The translations under genes were made by a program, and so were the position numbers. A stretch of 55,982 nucleotides of DNA from NCBI GenBank assembly GCA_903885565.1, contig CAISJI010000044.1, positions 1 through 55,982 of the forward strand, given 5' to 3'. This document shows, piece by piece, positions 9,690-17,774 of the stretch. This stretch comes from an uncultured Planctomycetaceae bacterium (GTDB lineage: Bacteria; Planctomycetota; Planctomycetia; Pirellulales; UBA1268). The notes under the pieces were generated by a model. It saw nothing but the letters and a program-made list of their open reading frames with translations, made no database searches and was not told where the DNA came from. Numbering within the stretch: the first letter of the stretch is position 1; each line of letters starts with the position of its first letter.

Positions 9690-10913
9690 ATGGCCATCAC
9701 CGAAACCGCCGTCCGCCTTCCCATTCCCGCCCTGCCACAGGGCTACCGCGTGGCCGGCGTCCACGCCGGTCTGAAACGCAATCCCGCCCGGGAAGACATT
9801 TCGCTTGTGGTTTCCGATCTCCCCGCCACGGCCGCCGGCGTCTACACCACCAACCTCGTCTGCGCCGCTCCGGTCACGTTCGACCGCGGCCGCACGCCGG
9901 GCACGGGGTTTCGCGCCGTGGCCATCAATTCCGGCAATGCCAACGCCTGCACCGGTACCCGGGGCCTCGCCGACGCCCAGCAGATGGCCGCCGTGGCCGC
10001 CGCCCGAATTGGGGTGGAGGAGTCGGCGGTGCTCGTCCTTTCGACCGGGATCATCGGTGAATTTCTGCCGCTGGCAAAGATCGAGGCGGGGCTCGGCGTC
10101 GTCGCAGAGAAACTCGGCTCAGACAGCCAGGCCGTGATCCACGCCGCCCGCGGCATGATGACCACCGACACCCGGCCGAAGCTCTCCGGCTCGACGTTCC
10201 AAGCCGGCGGAAAGCACTACACGCTCTTCGGGATGGCCAAGGGCGCCGCGATGGTGGGGCCGCGGTTGGCCACGATGCTCGGCATCGTGCTGACCGATGC
10301 GGCAATCGATGCCTCTGACGCCCAGGCCCTCCTCTCGGAGGCGGCCGAGGAGACGTTCAACTGCGTGAGCGTGGATGGCCACACCAGCACCAACGACACG
10401 GTGCTGCTGCTGGCCAACGGGGCCGCGGGGGGCAAGCCGCTCAAGGGAGAGGCCCTGGCCGCCTTCGCCAGGGCTTTAAAGAATGCCTGCGAGGCACTCG
10501 CCCGCGAGATCGCCGACGACGGCGAGGGGGCCACGCACGTGCTGCGGATTGAGGTGTGTGGCTGCCGCACCCGCGACGAGGCCCGGCAGATTGCCCGCAC
10601 TGTGGCCGATAGTCCGCTGGTAAAAACGGCTATCTGCGGAGCCGACCCCAACTGGGGCCGAATTGTCTCGGCGGCAGGCTATGCCGGGGTCTCGTTCGAC
10701 CCCCAGACAACCCAACTCAAGCTCAACGGAACCCTTCTGTTCCGTGACGGACAGCCGGTTCCGTTCTCGGGGGCGGAAGTGTCGGCGTCGATCAGAGCCG
10801 CCCGCGAGACATTGATTGAACTCGACATGGGGGGGGGAACCGGCTCAATCCGCTTTTATTCGAGCGATCTCACCGCAGAATACGTACACTTAAACGCCGA
10901 CTACCACACCTGA
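9690..10913 (+). CDS. argJ: Glutamate N-acetyltransferase / amino-acid acetyltransferase (ArgJ)
   Basis: The 407-residue precursor contains the autocleavage site ATMLGIVLTDAAI; in this family cleavage before the threonine yields two chains and exposes the nucleophile. Other family marks are GVYTTNLVCAAPV, NSGNANACTGTRG, LSTGIIGEFLPL for the oxyanion region, and CGADPNWGRIVSAAGYAG. ArgJ recycles the acetyl group between acetylornithine and glutamate. It ends YVHLNADYHT, a typical ArgJ C-terminus. I prefer the ATG at 9690 to one 16 codons upstream because homologous proteins begin near PQGYRVAGV. It is paired with argC. Confidence 0.95.
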   Translation: MAITETAVRLPIPALPQGYRVAGVHAGLKRNPAREDISLVVSDLPATAAGVYTTNLVCAAPVTFDRGRTPGTGFRAVAINSGNANACTGTRGLADAQQMAAVAAARIGVEESAVLVLSTGIIGEFLPLAKIEAGLGVVAEKLGSDSQAVIHAARGMMTTDTRPKLSGSTFQAGGKHYTLFGMAKGAAMVGPRLATMLGIVLTDAAIDASDAQALLSEAAEETFNCVSVDGHTSTNDTVLLLANGAAGGKPLKGEALAAFARALKNACEALAREIADDGEGATHVLRIEVCGCRTRDEARQIARTVADSPLVKTAICGADPNWGRIVSAAGYAGVSFDPQTTQLKLNGTLLFRDGQPVPFSGAEVSASIRAARETLIELDMGGGTGSIRFYSSDLTAEYVHLNADYHT

Positions 10914-11145
10914 GCGGCCTTGGCCCCGCTAGGTGGCTGTCTTGACTCAGCGGTCGGGAGATTGTTTGCTCTAGGTCTTGATGGTTGGCTCTCATTCTCG
11001 ATCGTTGGCTCTGATTGTTCGCTGAGGGGAGACGTCCGGCTTAGCTCCCCCGATTTTTCGCTCCTGTCCTTCCCGCCTGTGGCCCGCCTCACTTCCTGTC
11101 ATCCAGCCTTCCCCTCCCCCCCCACAAAGATTCCGACCGTTGCCC

Positions 11146-11517
11146 ATGATTGCCCTGCCTCTTGCTCCGCTGTTTCCGTTGCCCGGTTATGGGCTTGTAC
11201 CCTCTGCGCCCCTTGTGTCGGTCCCGGGCCTGCGCCGCAGCACCGCAAATCCCCCGGGCGCCACGGCCCCAAGGCATAACGCTGCCCCACGGCGGGAAAT
11301 CGAGGCTGCCGGGCAACCGGAGGAGGATGAAGATCTGGGAGACGAGGAAGATCTCGCTGCCCAACCGCTTTCAGACGAGGAATCAAGCTTCGACGACTTC
11401 GACGACGAGTTTGACGACGACTTTGAGGAAGAGGCAAACGATCCCGATTGGGATCACCCCGACGATGGCGACCCGGGCCCGCCCCCGCCCGGCAAGGCCC
11501 CTGGCCGAAAGAAATAG
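11146..11517 (+). CDS. Small hypothetical protein with strongly acidic C-terminal half
   Basis: I do not recognise a family. If the ATG at 11146 is used, the product has 123 residues. The first third is hydrophobic and Pro-rich, possibly a poor signal or simply the wrong start. From about residue 55 it becomes extremely acidic, with runs such as EEDEDLGDEEDL and FDDFDDEFDDDFEEEAND, and it closes with PPPPGKAPGRKK. The switch to long GAC/GAA/GAG runs argues that this part is really translated. It sits 232 bases after argJ and 55 bases before the next gene. A role as a nucleic-acid mimic or metal binder would be speculation. Confidence 0.5.
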   Translation: MIALPLAPLFPLPGYGLVPSAPLVSVPGLRRSTANPPGATAPRHNAAPRREIEAAGQPEEDEDLGDEEDLAAQPLSDEESSFDDFDDEFDDDFEEEANDPDWDHPDDGDPGPPPPGKAPGRKK

Positions 11518-11572
11518 ATGGCGTCAGCGGCGGCGCCGACCTTGTCCGGAACCATCCCCCACGGAGAGACCC

Positions 11573-12064
11573 ATGTCTGGCCTCGACTCTCCCCATTCCG
11601 GAGCCGACGACGCCCACGCCACCCCGGGCCCCAAACGGGGCAAGGGCTCCTCGCCCCGGCCTGTGTCGGTGGCGCCCGGCGCCCCCGCCGGCGGATCGGG
11701 ACGCTGGTTTGGCAAGCTCGGACAACTCGATTTTGACATCGACTTTTTTGAGAAACTGCTCGCCCGCAACCCCCGCGCCGTGGAAGTTTTGCGGATTCTT
11801 GGCGAACTGGTGGCCCGCAAGGGGCTGGTGAGCCGGGCGGTTGAACTCGACCGGCAACTGGTGGAATGCCTGCCCGGGGATGCCTTGGCCCGCTACAATC
11901 TGGCCTGCTCGCTGGCGCTGGTCGGCCATGGCGATGAGGCGATTGCTGCGCTCTGTGCAGCGATGGATCTCGGCTACGACGACCTCGACCACATGGAGTC
12001 TGATCCGGATCTCGATTCCCTGCGCGAGCGGCCTGACTTCCGCGCCCTCCTGGGGCACGGCTGA
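11573..12064 (+). CDS. TPR-repeat protein, small
   Basis: The 163-residue protein has a low-complexity basic N-terminus followed, from about residue 45, by two to three helical repeats of tetratricopeptide type. Examples are FFEKLLARNPRAVEVLRILG, AVELDRQLVECLPGDAL and ARYNLACSLALVGHGDEAIA. The last segment, AAMDLGYDDLDHMESDPDLD, followed by RERPDFRALL, matches the end of many planctomycete TPR proteins whose final repeat reports on a neighbouring residue pair. The ATG at 11573 has GGAGA 6 bases upstream. TPR proteins mediate protein contacts; no specific partner can be named. The purine nucleoside phosphorylase gene follows after 30 bases. Confidence 0.8.
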   Translation: MSGLDSPHSGADDAHATPGPKRGKGSSPRPVSVAPGAPAGGSGRWFGKLGQLDFDIDFFEKLLARNPRAVEVLRILGELVARKGLVSRAVELDRQLVECLPGDALARYNLACSLALVGHGDEAIAALCAAMDLGYDDLDHMESDPDLDSLRERPDFRALLGHG

Positions 12065-12094
12065 TTCCGCCGCCGCCTTTGCCCCAGGACACTC

Positions 12095-12931
12095 ATGCTC
12101 GATCAGTTCGACAAGATCACCGCCGCGAGTGCTGCGATCAGCCGGCGGTGGAACCACAGCCCCACCGTGGGCATTATCCTCGGCAGCGGCTTGGGTGGCG
12201 TCACGGCCTCGATCGCCGATCCCGTTGTCATCCCCTACGCGGAGATTCCGCATTTCGCCGCCTCCACGGCGCCCGAACATGCCGGCCGCCTCGTCTGCGG
12301 CATGCTCGAGGGGGTGCCGGTGGTGGTGATGGAGGGGCGGATGCACGCCTACGAGGGCTATCCGCTCGGACAGATCACGCTGCCGGTGCGGGTGCTCAAG
12401 CACCTCGGGGCTTCGCTCCTGATCGTGACGAATGCCTGCGGCGGCCTCAATCCGCAGTTTCGCACCGGCGACCTGATGGTGATCGATGATCACATCAACC
12501 TGATGAACGACAACCCGCTCGTCGGCATCAACGACGAGCGACTCGGTCCGCGCTTCCCCGACATGTCGGCCCCCTACACTCCCGCCCTGATCGACGCCGC
12601 TTTGGCAGTGGCGAGGCGCGAGGATTTTGTCGCCCACCGGGGCGTTTACGTGGCGGTGACCGGACCCAATCTCGAGACCCGGGCCGAGTATCGGTTTCTC
12701 CGCGGGATCGGTGCCGATGTCGTCGGCATGTCGACAGTGCCGGAAGTCATTGTGGCGGTGCATGCGGGCCTCAAGGTGCTGGGCGTGTCGGTGGTGACCG
12801 ACATGTGCCTCGCCGATGCCCTGGAGGCAGCCACGCTGGAAAAGATCATTGCCGTCGCCCGGGGAGCCGAGCCGAAGCTCAGGGCGATCGTCACGGCTGC
12901 TGTGCGTGATGCCGGCCACTCAGAAAAATAA
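12095..12931 (+). CDS. Purine nucleoside phosphorylase, trimeric class
   Basis: The 278-residue enzyme matches the trimeric PNP/MTAP family. It has VGIILGSGLGG for phosphate binding, MEGRMHAYEGY, VTNACGGLNPQF, VAVTGPNLETRAEYR with the purine-contacting glutamate, and VGMSTVPEVIVAVHAG. It cleaves purine nucleosides with phosphate for salvage. At the position where classical human and bacterial PNPs have an asparagine that selects 6-oxopurines (as in LITN), this protein has aspartate (VSVVTDMC). Methylthioadenosine phosphorylases also use aspartate there, so adenosine-type substrates are plausible. Which name to use, PNP or MTAP, is therefore unsettled. ileS begins 20 bases later. Confidence 0.9.
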   Translation: MLDQFDKITAASAAISRRWNHSPTVGIILGSGLGGVTASIADPVVIPYAEIPHFAASTAPEHAGRLVCGMLEGVPVVVMEGRMHAYEGYPLGQITLPVRVLKHLGASLLIVTNACGGLNPQFRTGDLMVIDDHINLMNDNPLVGINDERLGPRFPDMSAPYTPALIDAALAVARREDFVAHRGVYVAVTGPNLETRAEYRFLRGIGADVVGMSTVPEVIVAVHAGLKVLGVSVVTDMCLADALEAATLEKIIAVARGAEPKLRAIVTAAVRDAGHSEK

Positions 12932-12951
12932 TCGCCGGAGCCGCCCCCCTC

Positions 12952-15900
12952 ATGTTCCATCCCGTTCGCGGCAAGCCAGACTTCCCTGCCATGGAAGCGG
13001 CGATCAGCCGCCTGTGGCGCGAAGCGCGCACGTATGAAAAATCGCTGGAGGCCCGCCGGGGCGCGGAGCGCTTTGTGTTTTTCGAGGGGCCGCCAACGGC
13101 CAACGGGATGCCCCATCCCGGCCACTGCCTGACGCGCACGATCAAGGATCTCTACCCGCGCTACCGCACGATGCGCGGCCAACTCTGCGAGCGCAAGGCC
13201 GGCTGGGACACCCACGGCCTGCCGGTGGAGGTGGAGGTCTGCAAGCAGTTGGGAATCCATTCCAAGGCGCAGATCGAGGCCTATGGGATCGAGCCCTTCA
13301 TTCACCGCTGCCAGGAATCGGTGTGGCGGTACATGAAGGAGTGGGAGACGCTCACCGATCGGATCGGATTCTGGATCGATCTCTCCTCGGCCTATGTCAC
13401 CTACCACCAGTCATACGTGGAGAGCGTCTGGTGGGCGCTGGCTGATCTGTTCGATCGCGGCCTCCTCTATCAGGGGCATAAAATTGTCTGGTGGTGGGCG
13501 CAGGGGGGCACTGCGCTCTCCAGCGGCGAGGTGGGTCAGGGCTACCGCGAGGTGCAGGATCCGAGTGTGTATGCGGCGTTTCCGCTTCTCGACGAGGCCG
13601 GCCAGCCGACCCAGAGGAGCCTCGTCGCCTGGACGACCACCCCTTGGACGCTCCCCTCCAATCAGTTTGCGGCGGTGAAGGCCGAGCTTGAATATGTGGT
13701 CCTCCGCGAGGAGGGCAGCGACGCCGAATACATCGTCGCCGAGGCGCTCTCCGGAGCGCTGGCAGAAAAAACAAAAAAGACATTTGCGACAGTCGACCGG
13801 ATGAAGGGCTCCGCCCTCGTCGGCCGGGCCTACCTGCCCCCCTTCGACACATTCCGCCCAGCCGGCCCACCGCACAAGGCTCCGCTGGCATCCGGCGGCG
13901 CAGACTTCACCGCATGGCGGGTGGTGGCGGCCGACTTTGTCACCACCGACACCGGCACGGGAATCGTCCATATCGCGCCCGCCTTTGGCGAAGTCGATTA
14001 CGGCGTGCTGATGCTGGAGCAGCCCCGGTTTGCCGAGGGCTCACGCCCTCAACTGCTCAATTGCGTCGCTCCCGATGGCACGTTCACCGATCTCGTCCCG
14101 ATGGGGAGCGGTCGGTTTGTCAAAGACTGCGACCGGGATATTCTCCGCGACCTGCGCGCCCGCGGTGTGCTTGTGCACCACGAGCAGTATGTGCATGACT
14201 ACCCCTTCTGCTGGCGGGCCGACAACGATCCGCTGATTCAGTATCCGCGGGCCAGTTGGTTCATCCGGACCAGCGAATTCCGGGACCAGATGCTGGCCAA
14301 TAACGCCCAGATCAACTGGCTGCCGGAACACATCAAAGATGGCCGCTTCGGCAACTTTCTCGCGACCAACGTCGACTGGGCTCTCTCGCGGGAGCGGTAT
14401 TGGGGCACGCCGCTCCCGATCTGGGTGTGCGAGGAAACGGGCAAGGGGGAGGCGGTTCCCTCCTATGCCGCACTGGTGGCCAAGCCGGGTGCGGCGGGGA
14501 TGGATATCTTCGACCGGGCGCTCGCCGAAAAACCCGATCTTTCCCCCGATCTGCGCGTCCACAAGCCCTACATCGATGCCGTCACCTACGATTCGCCATT
14601 TGCCGCCGGGGCCCGCATGAGGCGTGTGTCGGAAGTGATCGACTGCTGGTTTGACTCGGGCGCCATGCCATTTGCCCAGTGGGGCTGGCCACACACACAA
14701 GGTGATTTCGCCAATCAATTCCCGGCCGACTTCATCTCCGAGGCGATCGATCAGACCCGGGGCTGGTTCTACAGCCAGTTGGCGATCAGCACGCTCCTCT
14801 TCGGCGACGGCCGGCAACCCGCTGGTGGCGGGCAGCCGGCGCTCGCCGCGAATTCTCCACATCCCTTCCGCACCTGCATCGTGCTGGGGCACATGCTCGG
14901 CGAGGATGGCGCGAAGATGTCGAAGAGCAAGCGCAACTACCGAGAGCCGGCCGAGATTTTTGATAAATATGGGGCCGACGCCCTCCGCTGGTTTTTCCTC
15001 GCCGGACAGCCTCCCTGGACGAGCATCCGCTACAGCGAACGGGCCATCCGCGAAAGCGTGCCCGAATTTCTGTTGCGACTCTGGAACGTCTATTCGTTCT
15101 TCGTGATCTATGCCCGGATCGATGGCTTCGATCCGGCGGCCCTGCTCGATGCTCCCGGCAGCCTCGAGGCTGCTGATCTGGCGGCGGCACGCGGCTGGCA
15201 ACCGGTGGAAGAGCGCGGTGAGCTCGACCGCTGGATGCTCTCGGAACTCAAACGCACTTCAGCGGCGATGGTGGAACGGATGGACCGCTACGACCATTTT
15301 GGCGCCGCCGGTGAACTCCACACGCTCGTCGATGGCGTGAGCAACTGGTTTGTGCGGCGCAGCCGCGATCGCTTCTGGGCTGCCGGCCGGGCCGACACCG
15401 GGCCGCAGGGCAACGCCGAAAAGCTGGCCGCCTACTGGACGCTCTACGAAACGCTGCTGGGAATCGTGCGGCTGGCGGCGCCGTTTGTGCCCTTTGTGGC
15501 GGAGGAGATCTGGCAAAACCTCGCCGTGACTCCGTTTGGCACGCACGTCCCTGAGAGTGTGCATCTGTGCGACTACCCCACCGGGGCTGCGGCTGATGGC
15601 ACAGCAGTCGACGCTGATCTTGTGCGCCGCATGGCGCTGGTGCGGGATGTGGCGTCGCTGGGCCGGTCAGCCCGGGCGGCGGAGAAGCTCAAGGTTCGTC
15701 AGCCACTCTCCAAGGTGGAGGTGATCCTCGCGGGGGTATCGGTGGAAGATGCCATGTGGCTGGAGGCGCATGCCGAGCTTGTCTGCGATGAACTCAACGT
15801 GAAGCAGTTTGAGATCTGCCGCGAACCCGATCGCTACATCGAGCGCTCGGTGCAGCCCGATTTGAAAAAGCTCGGACCACGTCTGGGGAAGGATCTGCCC

Positions 15901-16413
15901 AAGGTTCGCAACGCTCTCCAGCAGGCCGATGCCGCCGCGCTTCTGGCAGACCTTGCCCGCGAGGGGAGCGTCAGCCTGCCGCTGGCCGGTGGGGGCGTGG
16001 CGGTTTTGCAGCCGGATGATCTCATTGTGCGCACAACCGCCAAGCCGGGCTGGGTGGCGGCAGAAAATGCCCGGGCGGTGGTGGTCGTGGCGAGCGAACT
16101 GACCCCCGAACTGATCGCCGAGGGGATGGTTCGGGAGGTGGTGCATGCCGTGCAGTCGCAGCGCCGCGCGCTCGATCTGGAGTTCACCGATCGGATCGAG
16201 CTGGTATTTGAAACCTCCTCCCCACAGCTGCTGCACGCCTTGGAAACCCATCTGGCTTACGTGGCGGCAGAAACACTCGCCGATCCCGCCCGGATCGGAG
16301 TCCCAGCCGGCGATGCAAGCGCACGCGGGGCAGTCGAAACGCTCGATATCGATGGCCACCCGCTGACGATCCATGTTCGCCCCCTCACTTCCCGCGGTGG
16401 AGGCGTTTCGTGA
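12952..16413 (+). CDS. ileS: Isoleucyl-tRNA synthetase, type 2-like (eukaryote-like)
   Basis: The 1153-residue class I synthetase has its HIGH motif as HPGH (residues 55-58) within EGPPTANGMPHPGH, and KMSKS at 655-659 in GAKMSKSKRNY. The editing domain includes LVAWTTTPWTLPSN and the TDTGTGIVHIAPAFGEVDY segment. FDSGAMPFAQWGWP and DQTRGWFYSQL precede KMSKS, and the anticodon-binding region ends in a DUF5915-like C-terminus (KPGWVAAENARAVVVVAS). The glycine/proline pattern around the HIGH motif and the lack of the C-terminal cysteine zinc motif fit the type 2 form known from eukaryotes and mupirocin-resistant bacteria. Its stop overlaps the purN start (GTGA). Confidence 0.95.
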   Translation: MFHPVRGKPDFPAMEAAISRLWREARTYEKSLEARRGAERFVFFEGPPTANGMPHPGHCLTRTIKDLYPRYRTMRGQLCERKAGWDTHGLPVEVEVCKQLGIHSKAQIEAYGIEPFIHRCQESVWRYMKEWETLTDRIGFWIDLSSAYVTYHQSYVESVWWALADLFDRGLLYQGHKIVWWWAQGGTALSSGEVGQGYREVQDPSVYAAFPLLDEAGQPTQRSLVAWTTTPWTLPSNQFAAVKAELEYVVLREEGSDAEYIVAEALSGALAEKTKKTFATVDRMKGSALVGRAYLPPFDTFRPAGPPHKAPLASGGADFTAWRVVAADFVTTDTGTGIVHIAPAFGEVDYGVLMLEQPRFAEGSRPQLLNCVAPDGTFTDLVPMGSGRFVKDCDRDILRDLRARGVLVHHEQYVHDYPFCWRADNDPLIQYPRASWFIRTSEFRDQMLANNAQINWLPEHIKDGRFGNFLATNVDWALSRERYWGTPLPIWVCEETGKGEAVPSYAALVAKPGAAGMDIFDRALAEKPDLSPDLRVHKPYIDAVTYDSPFAAGARMRRVSEVIDCWFDSGAMPFAQWGWPHTQGDFANQFPADFISEAIDQTRGWFYSQLAISTLLFGDGRQPAGGGQPALAANSPHPFRTCIVLGHMLGEDGAKMSKSKRNYREPAEIFDKYGADALRWFFLAGQPPWTSIRYSERAIRESVPEFLLRLWNVYSFFVIYARIDGFDPAALLDAPGSLEAADLAAARGWQPVEERGELDRWMLSELKRTSAAMVERMDRYDHFGAAGELHTLVDGVSNWFVRRSRDRFWAAGRADTGPQGNAEKLAAYWTLYETLLGIVRLAAPFVPFVAEEIWQNLAVTPFGTHVPESVHLCDYPTGAAADGTAVDADLVRRMALVRDVASLGRSARAAEKLKVRQPLSKVEVILAGVSVEDAMWLEAHAELVCDELNVKQFEICREPDRYIERSVQPDLKKLGPRLGKDLPKVRNALQQADAAALLADLAREGSVSLPLAGGGVAVLQPDDLIVRTTAKPGWVAAENARAVVVVASELTPELIAEGMVREVVHAVQSQRRALDLEFTDRIELVFETSSPQLLHALETHLAYVAAETLADPARIGVPAGDASARGAVETLDIDGHPLTIHVRPLTSRGGGVS

Positions 16414-17039
16414 CCTCTGCTGCCAATTCCGCGCCGGCCCCTGGCGTGCCCAGGCTGGCGGTGTTGCTGTCGGGATCAGGGCGAAGCTTGGCCAACCTGA
16501 TCGAGAACATCGCTGCGGGACGCCTGCGGGCGAGTATTGAATTGGTGGTGGCCAGTCGGGGAGATGTGCGGGGGGTGGAGATCGCCCGGGCTGCGGCAAT
16601 TCCCACCGAAGTGATCTCGCCACAGGGCAGATCGGTCGCGGCATGGAGCGAAGAAATCTTTGCCGCCTGCCGGAAGGCGGTGCCCGATCTGGTGGTGATG
16701 GCAGGGTTTTTGCATCTTGTGCAGATTCCGGCAGACTTCTCCGGCCGGGTGATCAACATCCATCCCTCCCTGCTGCCCGCCTTCGGGGGGCAGGGATTCC
16801 ACGGCATGCATGTCCACCGCGCGGTGCTGGCCCGCGGCTGCACGATCTCCGGTTGCACGGTGCATCTGGTGGACGATCAATACGACCACGGCAGGATCGT
16901 TCTCCAGCGGGCGGTGCGTGTCCGCGCCGACGACACCCCGGAATCGCTTGCCGCTCGCGTGTTTGCCGCCGAGTGTATCGCCCTGCCGCAAGCGATTGGC
17001 CAGCTGACCGCCCACGCAAACGCCGGCCCCACACGCTGA
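16410..17039 (+). CDS. purN: Phosphoribosylglycinamide formyltransferase (PurN)
   Basis: The 209-residue enzyme adds a formyl group from formyl-tetrahydrofolate to GAR in purine synthesis. The N-terminal strand LAVLLSGSGRSLANLI binds substrate phosphate. The catalytic Asn and His are in VINIHPSLLPAFGG, and the third catalytic Asp is in HLVDDQYDHGRIVLQ. It starts with GTG at 16410-16412, and that codon overlaps the ileS stop at 16411-16413, so translation is probably coupled. The length is usual. A Ser/Ala/Pro-rich stretch of about 14 residues precedes the first strand. Confidence 0.93.
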   Translation: MTSAANSAPAPGVPRLAVLLSGSGRSLANLIENIAAGRLRASIELVVASRGDVRGVEIARAAAIPTEVISPQGRSVAAWSEEIFAACRKAVPDLVVMAGFLHLVQIPADFSGRVINIHPSLLPAFGGQGFHGMHVHRAVLARGCTISGCTVHLVDDQYDHGRIVLQRAVRVRADDTPESLAARVFAAECIALPQAIGQLTAHANAGPTR

Positions 17040-17100
17040 GTCGCGCCCATCCCTTCTCGGCCGCCCTCTGTTTTCGTCCATTCCACACAGGAGTTCACCG

Positions 17101-17622
17101 ATGCACCGCACGCTTGGAAACATCATCGCCGACACGCTGCAACTGTCGCTCGGCTACGCCGATCGACTGCTGACGGGTATCCCGGCTGACCAGTTCGCCC
17201 GCTTTGCCAGCGTGGGGGGCACCGCGGTGAATTCGAACCATCCGGCGTTTGTCTATGGCCACCTCTGCCTCTATGCCCCAAAGATTCTGGGGCAACTCGA
17301 TCTCCCCGCCCCGACGGTGCCACCGGCATTCGAAGCAGTTTTTTCCAAGGATGCTCAATGCGTTGACGATCCGCAGGGCACCATCTATCCGGGGCTCGAC
17401 GAGGTCATGCAGGTATTTCGGGAGGGCTACCGGCCGGTGGTTGCAGGGCTGCGGGGCGTCCCCGATGCGGTGCTGGAGCGGCCCAATCCGGCGCAGGGGC
17501 GGATGGCGGAACTCTTTCCCACGCTCGGCTCGGTACACACGTTTTATTGCGGCGGCCACATGATGATGCATCTGGGGCAGCTGAGCGCCTGGCGGCGGAT
17601 GCAGGGCATGGCACCGGCCTGA
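17101..17622 (+). CDS. DinB-like four-helix metal-binding protein
   Basis: The 173-residue protein looks like the DinB/YfiT superfamily. It is mostly helical, with a histidine at position 54 in NHPAFVYGHL and two more at 153 and 157 in YCGGHMMMHLGQLSAWRR. These three would form the usual metal site. Members of this fold act as thiol-dependent transferases or damage-inducible proteins, but most have no known reaction, and none is claimed here. The ATG has AGGAG about 7 bases upstream. It follows purN by 61 bases and may share its transcript. Assignment rests on the H-x3-H-x2-Q pattern and length. Confidence 0.7.
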   Translation: MHRTLGNIIADTLQLSLGYADRLLTGIPADQFARFASVGGTAVNSNHPAFVYGHLCLYAPKILGQLDLPAPTVPPAFEAVFSKDAQCVDDPQGTIYPGLDEVMQVFREGYRPVVAGLRGVPDAVLERPNPAQGRMAELFPTLGSVHTFYCGGHMMMHLGQLSAWRRMQGMAPA

Positions 17623-17774
17623 GTGTTCCTCCGGCTTCCGAGGCGTTCCACATCAGGGCCGCACCGGCGGGAGGATCGTCGCCTGGGGCTGGCGTGGGAT
17701 AGACTCTGAATCGGGTCGGCTCTCCTGCCCAAGGGCGTCTGCTGCCCCGTAGCCCGTCTTCTGGAACAAGCACT

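Noticed and set aside
11099..12919. 606-codon minus-strand open frame across three plus-strand genes
   Set aside because: It is rich in Arg/His/Gly with no domain features, and the plus-strand genes there have clear families.
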